NCBI GenBank assembly: GCA_900543105.1
Contig: UQQA01000035.1
Location: 1 to 18,832 of the forward strand
Direction: 5' to 3'
Origin: an uncultured Ruminococcus sp.
Lineage (GTDB): Bacteria; Bacillota; Clostridia; Oscillospirales; Ruminococcaceae
Length of the DNA stretch: 18,832 nt
The first letter of the stretch is position 1, and every line of letters starts with the position of its first letter. The notes under the pieces were generated by a model, which saw nothing but the letters and a program-made list of their open reading frames with translations, ran no database searches and was not told the origin of the DNA. The position numbers and the translations under genes were made by a program. Positions 13,777-18,832 of the stretch are shown piece by piece.

Positions 13777-14798
13777 ATTCCCTCACGGCTTTCTATCATC
13801 TCAAAAACGGAGTTGATGTCCATTCGCTGTTCCTCAAAAGGCTTTCGTCTCATTCTGTGCGGAAGAACGAGTTCCGCCGCAAGCTTCATATCCTCGCCCG
13901 AAACGCGATCTCTGCCCTCATAAGCCGCATTGGTGCAGGCTGTTTTTATCATCGAAATATCAGCGCGGTGACCGTCAACACCGAGCGAAACGGATATTTC
14001 CGCAGCAAGGCGAAGTATTTCGTCCGAATAGGTCACGATTCGGAGAAGCTTCTGCGCTTCACTTATTTTATCGCGTAGCTTTTCCTGCTCGGGTCGCCAC
14101 TTTTCGAGAAAAGCTTCGGGATCAAGCTCATATTCAAGATATCGCTTTACGACCTCGGTGCGCATTTCAATATCGGTTTCGCCCTTAACATCGACAACAA
14201 GACCGAAGCGGTCGAGCAGCTGAGGACGCAGATCGCCCTCCTCGGGGTTCATCGTTCCGACGAGTACGAACCGTGCAGGGTGGCTGAATGAAACGCCCTC
14301 TCGCTCGACCGTGTTCACGCCCATTGCCGCCGAGTCGAGAATAACATCGACAACGTGATCGTCAAGCAGATTTATTTCGTCAACGTAAAGAATATTTCGG
14401 TTGGCTTCGGCAAGAATACCCGGTTCAAAATGCTTTTCGCCCGTTTTGAGCGCCCTTTCGATATCGAGAGTTCCGACAACTCTGTCCTCGGTCGCACTCA
14501 CGGGGAGGTCAACTACCCTCATTCGCCTTTTTACAGCGGTGAGATGTTCCTTGCTTCGGCAGCTTTCGCACTGACAGCTTCTGTCGTGCGGATCGCAGGA
14601 AAACGGGCAGTTTTCAACTTCCTCACGCTCGGGAAGAACCTCGGTCAGCGCACGGACAGCCGTTGACTTCGCTGTTCCCTTTTCGCCCTTGATAAGAACG
14701 CCGCCGAGCGCAGGATTTATAAGGTTGAGTATCAGCGCGCGCTTCATTTTTTCCTGTCCGACTATCGCAGTGAACGGGAAGTATGCTTTTTTATCCAT
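13773..14798 (-). CDS. chlI: ChlI-like AAA+ chelatase subunit with Cys-rich insertion
   Basis: AAA+ motor subunit that hydrolyses ATP to drive metal insertion by the CobN-type subunit. The 341-residue protein has Walker A GEKGTAKST (38-46), Walker B NILYVDEINLL (135-145), sensor-1 region VLVGTMNPEEGDLRPQLLDR and the C-terminal helical lid. Between strand elements, residues 64-80 hold five cysteines (C64, C68, C75, C77, C80) in the pattern CxxxCx6CxCxxC. The corresponding part of chlorophyll-type ChlI is PFNxDPDDP, without a cysteine cluster. Such clusters suggest a zinc or other metal site. The start shares one base with the cobN stop (TGATG). Some annotations would call this a magnesium chelatase; the gene context points to cobalt. 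Confidence 0.92.
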   Translation of the reverse strand: MDKKAYFPFTAIVGQEKMKRALILNLINPALGGVLIKGEKGTAKSTAVRALTEVLPEREEVENCPFSCDPHDRSCQCESCRSKEHLTAVKRRMRVVDLPVSATEDRVVGTLDIERALKTGEKHFEPGILAEANRNILYVDEINLLDDHVVDVILDSAAMGVNTVEREGVSFSHPARFVLVGTMNPEEGDLRPQLLDRFGLVVDVKGETDIEMRTEVVKRYLEYELDPEAFLEKWRPEQEKLRDKISEAQKLLRIVTYSDEILRLAAEISVSLGVDGHRADISMIKTACTNAAYEGRDRVSGEDMKLAAELVLPHRMRRKPFEEQRMDINSVFEMIESREGI

Positions 14799-17700
14799 CA
14801 GCTTTCACCCTCGATCGTATTTTCTGTTTCAAGATAAGCTTTGCGTATCGCTTCAAGCTGTTCTTCGGTCGCATTCCAGTAACCGCGGCGGCTGTACTCC
14901 TCCATCTGCTCGAGGATATCCATATAAGCGTAAGGATTGTTTTCAGCCATTCGGCGGCGCATCTCTTCGTCCTGCGCATATTTTTCGCAGAGGTCGTTGT
15001 AGACCCACTGCTCGACTGCGCCCGTTGTCGCCGCAAGTCCCATAACGTTCTCGAAGCGTTCGGCTATTTTCTGCGCACCGTGATATTTATGCGCCAACAT
15101 TCCGTCTATCCACTTCGGATTCAGTACCCTTGTGCGTATGCCCTTTGCAACGGCTTTTTCCGCCGATTCCGTTATGGGAACTGCGCCCGTTGTGTCGGTA
15201 ACGAGCATTACGGCTTTTCTGCCCTTTACCATTTCGACCGACTTCGCCAAGCCGCCGAAAAATTCATAGTAGTGGTCGAGGTCGGTTATCTCATATTCGT
15301 TGTTGTCGCGGACTTGCGAAACTATCTCAACGCTTTTCAGATTCTGCTCGTAAAGGTCGGCTGTATCGCCGCCGTGCATTTTGCGGCTGTATGCATAATG
15401 GAGCGAGGTGAGGAACTGACTTCCGAGCTGTTCTTCCTTTTCCCAAGCCTTTGTTTCGATTATCGAAGTTAGACCCGTGCCGTACTCTCCCTCGCGCGGT
15501 CCGAAAATTCTTGTAACGGAGAGCGAAGCAGCTTCCTCCTCGTCATAGCCTTTGTCGAGGAGATAGGAATAAAGCTTCGCCGAGTTTGCTTTCATATAGT
15601 TCTGTTCGGGCATTTCATCAGCTTCGCTCACAAGATGAAGCAGATCGTCAAGATTGTCGATGAGATTCGGGAAAAGGTCACGGAAAAATCCGCAGATATT
15701 TATTGTAACGTCAATTCTCGGTCTGCCGAGTTCTTCGATCGGGATAAGCTCGTACTTCGGGTTCCAAGCGGAATTGCCCTTTGCAAGACGTGCGCCGAGG
15801 TAACCCATTATCTGACCGATAGTTTCGCCGTGTGTGCGTGAGGTCTCCAGTCCCCACAAGATGACAGCCGTTGAGTTCGGGTAAGCTCCGTATTCGTTGA
15901 AATAGGTCTTTATCGTGTTTTCAGCCGTTCTCACACCGCGCTGATATGCCGTCAAAGTCGGCACAAAACGCTGGTCGAACTGATAAAGATTATACCCCGA
16001 CGGGAGAACCTCGGGACTGCGGTAGATATCGCCTGCCGCTTTTGCAGGGATATATCCGCCCGAAAGCGCATTCAGAAGCTGCTCATTTTCAGCATTATGC
16101 CTTATCTCATTATACTTCTTACGTCCGAATCCAATTGCGGTGCAAAGCTTTTCGGGAACATTTTCAGCGCTGAAATTTTCATCGAAATATTTCTCCGCAA
16201 GCGCATTTATCCTGCGAAGCTTTTCTCCGCCGCTCTCCTCCGCCTGTACAAGATCTTCGCCAAGCTCCTCTGCGGCAATTACGTTAAGTGACGGGACATC
16301 ATCGTGCGGCTTTTTAAGCAGTTCACGGACATAGCAAAGTGCTTCTTCCTCCGAATAATCCTGACCGAAAATGTGAAGTCCTTTCGGTATGAGCGAGCTG
16401 TTCAGACGGTAAAGCTCCGATTCGAGTTCTTCAAGCTCGGTCGGCAGGTTCAGCTTTTCCGCAAGCGTTACGATGTTCTGCTTTACCTCCGAAGCGGCGC
16501 TTTCCGAGAACGAAAGCTGATGATGATATTCGTCAAGCATTGCGGAAAGCTCTGCATATTCGCCGTAAAGTCCGCTCTGCACGAAAACGGGCGGCTGATA
16601 GCCTACGAGCGAGGCGTGTGAACGTCGCTTTGCGATAGTCGCTTCGGACGGATTTCCGCAGTAATAAAGGTAAAAATGCGGCATATCGTCCATAAGGATA
16701 TCGGGGTAGCACATTCCGCTCATTCCGCACTCCTTGCCCTTTAAAAATTCGAGCGTTCCGTGCGTTCCGACGTGGATAACGGCATCTGCGCCGAACTTGT
16801 CGTGCAGATATTTGTAAAAAGCTATGTACTGGTGGTGCGGAGGTATCGATTTATCGTGATAAAGCTTGTCGGTGTCCTCGTGAACGCCCCTTGACGGCTG
16901 CAAACCGACAAGAATGTTGCCGTAAGCCGCCGCAGGGATAAGAAAATCGCCGTTTTCATCGGTCATTATCCCGCCGCTCGGCTCACCCCAAGCGTTTATA
17001 ACGGCTTCTTTGTCCGCAAAGCCGTTCAGAAACTTTTTATAGTCGGAAAGCGGATATTTCGGCATATTTCCGTTGTCGAAATACTTGCCCGAATTGACTA
17101 TTCCGCCGTTTATAAAGTCGGACATAAGCTTTTCTGCGGAAACATCTTCTGAAGTGTAGCCGCTATTTTTCAGCAAAGAAAGCATTGCTGATACCGACTG
17201 AAATGTATCAAGAAAAGCTCCGCCGAAAACGTTGGCTTCTCCCGGTGGATAGTTATAGCATATTATCGCAATTTTCTTCTCCGAATTTGCCTTTCTGCGA
17301 AGCGAAATAAACCTTTCCGCGCGGTCGGCAAGAGCTTCAAGGCGTTCTTCTATAATTTTTATCTCATCGGAAGTAACGTCAAATTCTTCGTCATAAACGG
17401 GTTCGGTCTTTGCGCCGACAGGAAGTGTCAGAACTGCGCCGTCCTGCTCGGGGAGCATCACCGAAATGAGCATTTCCGAGGGCGTGCTGCCCTGAACCGA
17501 ACCGAGCCAATCCTTTTCCGTGCGCCTGGACATAAAGAACGGGTGCAGATACGGGACGTTGAGTTCTTTCAGCATATCCGTTCCTGCGTAGATATTTCCG
17601 CCCATCGGTCCCGCTCCAAGTCTGAATGACATACAATTCATTACCAGCTCAGGCTTTTTCGGAAGAAATTCCGTCAGCAGCTTTTTCAGCGTTCCGTCAT

Positions 17701-18478
17701 TGATACTGTCCATACCCGAAACTGCGACAGGCAGGACGTTTGCGATCTTTTGCAGACGCTCGGCGATCTCACCTACTGCGCCCGAATAATCCATCGGATA
17801 GATATGACCGTAGTATAAAAGAGCAATGACGGGTTTTTCTTCAACGAACGGGAAATCAGCCGAAAATTCTTCATAGCTGCCGTAATATTTCATATCCTTG
17901 GCTCTGCAAACAGAAGCCGCAGGAACTTCCCTTGGCTCGGACGGCTTCGGGAGCTTTTTTGCTCCGCCGTATTCACGCAGGATAAGGTACAGCATATTGA
18001 GGATATTCGTATAATCGGCAACGTAGAAATACTTGCATATAAGCGAATAATTTCGCATATCACGCATTTTTCCGGGCATGATTTTGCCCATTGCTTCAGC
18101 CATAGACTGCATCTTTTTCATCGCAGCCATATCGGGTTTCTTTCCGCCCGAAGCTTTCATCGAGGCTGTGGAAAAGCTGCCGAGCTTCATATATTCTCTT
18201 GCGGAATTGCCGTAAGGGATAATGTCGCCCTTGCAGTTTTTAAGTCCTTCATAAACGGCTTTTACCGTTTCAACGGGACTTCCCATAAGGTCAACGAAAA
18301 CCATATCGGAGGTCTTTATGTCGGAGATCAGCCGTGCGGTCTTTTCCTTTCCGTAATCTGTGACTGCATAGTAAAGCCGCAGGTCGAGCAGTTCGGGTTC
18401 AAGCTTTTGTACTTCCCTTGCCGCTTTCATAAGGCATTTTACGGACGGCGCAGAAACTGTTATAAATGTAAATTTCAT
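14798..18478 (-). CDS. cobN: CobN-type cobaltochelatase large subunit
   Basis: The large, tetrapyrrole-binding subunit of a class I metal chelatase (CobN/BchH/ChlH family). The 1226-residue length is close to that of known CobN proteins (about 1,250-1,300). Family signatures include VGLQPSRG (524-531), IPPHHQYIAFYKYLHDKFGA (546-565), the highly conserved HVGTHGTLEFLKGKE (569-583), TAVILWGLETSRTHGETIGQ and FGPREGEYGTGL. Residues 107-141 are a Met-rich stretch with nine methionines. There is no signal peptide; it acts in the cytoplasm with the two AAA+ subunits encoded next. The start forms ATGA with the stop of the ABC ATPase. In aerobes CobN inserts cobalt late, into hydrogenobyrinate a,c-diamide. 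The pathway genes here belong to the early-insertion route, so the substrate may be sirohydrochlorin or something else. Confidence 0.93.
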   Translation of the reverse strand: MKFTFITVSAPSVKCLMKAAREVQKLEPELLDLRLYYAVTDYGKEKTARLISDIKTSDMVFVDLMGSPVETVKAVYEGLKNCKGDIIPYGNSAREYMKLGSFSTASMKASGGKKPDMAAMKKMQSMAEAMGKIMPGKMRDMRNYSLICKYFYVADYTNILNMLYLILREYGGAKKLPKPSEPREVPAASVCRAKDMKYYGSYEEFSADFPFVEEKPVIALLYYGHIYPMDYSGAVGEIAERLQKIANVLPVAVSGMDSINDGTLKKLLTEFLPKKPELVMNCMSFRLGAGPMGGNIYAGTDMLKELNVPYLHPFFMSRRTEKDWLGSVQGSTPSEMLISVMLPEQDGAVLTLPVGAKTEPVYDEEFDVTSDEIKIIEERLEALADRAERFISLRRKANSEKKIAIICYNYPPGEANVFGGAFLDTFQSVSAMLSLLKNSGYTSEDVSAEKLMSDFINGGIVNSGKYFDNGNMPKYPLSDYKKFLNGFADKEAVINAWGEPSGGIMTDENGDFLIPAAAYGNILVGLQPSRGVHEDTDKLYHDKSIPPHHQYIAFYKYLHDKFGADAVIHVGTHGTLEFLKGKECGMSGMCYPDILMDDMPHFYLYYCGNPSEATIAKRRSHASLVGYQPPVFVQSGLYGEYAELSAMLDEYHHQLSFSESAASEVKQNIVTLAEKLNLPTELEELESELYRLNSSLIPKGLHIFGQDYSEEEALCYVRELLKKPHDDVPSLNVIAAEELGEDLVQAEESGGEKLRRINALAEKYFDENFSAENVPEKLCTAIGFGRKKYNEIRHNAENEQLLNALSGGYIPAKAAGDIYRSPEVLPSGYNLYQFDQRFVPTLTAYQRGVRTAENTIKTYFNEYGAYPNSTAVILWGLETSRTHGETIGQIMGYLGARLAKGNSAWNPKYELIPIEELGRPRIDVTINICGFFRDLFPNLIDNLDDLLHLVSEADEMPEQNYMKANSAKLYSYLLDKGYDEEEAASLSVTRIFGPREGEYGTGLTSIIETKAWEKEEQLGSQFLTSLHYAYSRKMHGGDTADLYEQNLKSVEIVSQVRDNNEYEITDLDHYYEFFGGLAKSVEMVKGRKAVMLVTDTTGAVPITESAEKAVAKGIRTRVLNPKWIDGMLAHKYHGAQKIAERFENVMGLAATTGAVEQWVYNDLCEKYAQDEEMRRRMAENNPYAYMDILEQMEEYSRRGYWNATEEQLEAIRKAYLETENTIEGES

Positions 18479-18832
18479 TGCTTTTTCCTCTTTGCATAAA
18501 ATATGGGCGAATTGTCCTCGGTGTCGGAAAGTATCTCCGCTTCAACGCAGAAAACGTTCTCCAGCTCGCCGTTTTCTATAAGCTCATTCGGAGTGCCGAT
18601 AGTGTGAATTTTGCTGTTGTTTACAAGAACAAGCCCGTCCGAGTATCTCGCTGCGTGGTTCATATCGTGGAGAACCATTACAACGGTTATCCCCTCTTCA
18701 CGGTTGAGCGCCGCCACAAGCTCCATTATTTCAAGCTGGTGCGCAATATCGAGATAGGTCGTCGGCTCGTCAAGGAGCATCAGCGGCGCGTCGTGCAGAA
18801 ACGCGCGGGCGAGTCCGAGGCGCTGGCGCTCG
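18475..18832 (-). CDS. ABC transporter ATP-binding protein, iron-siderophore/B12 importer type (5' end beyond window)
   Basis: Only the C-terminal 118 residues are present; the reading frame runs off the right edge. It begins within the ABC signature (ERQRLGLARAFLHDAP) and continues with Walker B LMLLDEPTTYLD, the H-loop VLHDMNHAARYSDG and a FecE/BtuD-like C-terminus with GTPNELI. An internal ATG at 18780 is Met of the LMLLDEP motif, not a start. This subclass energises FecBCD- or BtuFCD-type importers for siderophores, haem, cobalamin or metal complexes. The permease and binding protein presumably lie to the right. The stop overlaps the cobN start by four bases, tying an importer to a metal chelatase in one transcript. 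The substrate cannot be settled from this fragment. Confidence 0.93.
   Translation of the reverse strand, partial: ERQRLGLARAFLHDAPLMLLDEPTTYLDIAHQLEIMELVAALNREEGITVVMVLHDMNHAARYSDGLVLVNNSKIHTIGTPNELIENGELENVFCVEAEILSDTEDNSPIFYAKRKKQ

Noticed and set aside
13773..14798. Magnesium chelatase for chlorophyll synthesis
   Set aside because: No other bacteriochlorophyll genes are present, and the gene lies between cobN and cbi genes; the homology is shared by cobalt chelatase subunits.
14783..15472. Plus-strand 229-residue open frame
   Set aside because: It is antisense to the conserved C-terminal region of CobN with no family resemblance.

Overview
This window looks like a chromosomal segment of an anaerobic low-to-middle GC Firmicute, probably a Ruminococcus-like member of Clostridia. 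The grounds are the oxygen-independent (Cbi-type) cobalamin genes, strong GGAGG ribosome-binding sites, occasional TTG starts, AT-rich spacers and a Gram-positive style lipoprotein. The genus is an inference from style, not from a search.

Two blocks are visible. Positions 18832 to 3241 (minus strand) form one very tight operon. It reads, in order of transcription: the end of an ABC-importer ATPase; a three-subunit class I metal chelatase (CobN, a ChlI-like AAA+ protein, and a ChlD-like AAA+/VWA protein); a small lipoprotein of unknown function; then cbiD, cbiF, cbiG, cbiH, cbiJ, a fused cbiET, cbiA, cobO and cbiC. Nearly all junctions overlap by 1 to 8 bases (ATGA, TGATG, TAATG, TTGA), so translation is probably coupled throughout. 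The operon start, and any cobalamin riboswitch, lie beyond the right edge. It ends at a bidirectional hairpin terminator at 3209-3242.

Together the genes cover most of the corrin ring steps from cobalt-precorrin-3 to cobyrinate a,c-diamide, plus adenosylation of the cobalt. The C20 methyltransferase (CbiL), CbiP, CbiB, the nucleotide-loop genes and an early chelatase (CbiK/CbiX) are not in the window. The ATP-dependent CobN complex, classically a late-insertion enzyme, sits here in an early-insertion pathway, so its true substrate is an open question.

Positions 1 to 3200 are an accessory-looking region. It holds a leucine-carboxyl-methyltransferase-family SAM enzyme, an XRE-type regulator split into two frames exactly at a T TTT TTG slippery heptamer, and a divergent acylphosphatase gene. 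It also has two 107-bp palindromic MITE-like elements exactly 2,040 bp apart that bracket the regulator and acylphosphatase genes, a further 53-bp palindrome, and a possible insertion-sequence end at the left edge.

The best leads for something undescribed are the lipoprotein embedded in the B12 operon, the frameshifted regulator with a palindrome over its own promoter, and the chelatase/pathway mismatch. I saw no tRNA, rRNA, CRISPR array or intact transposase.
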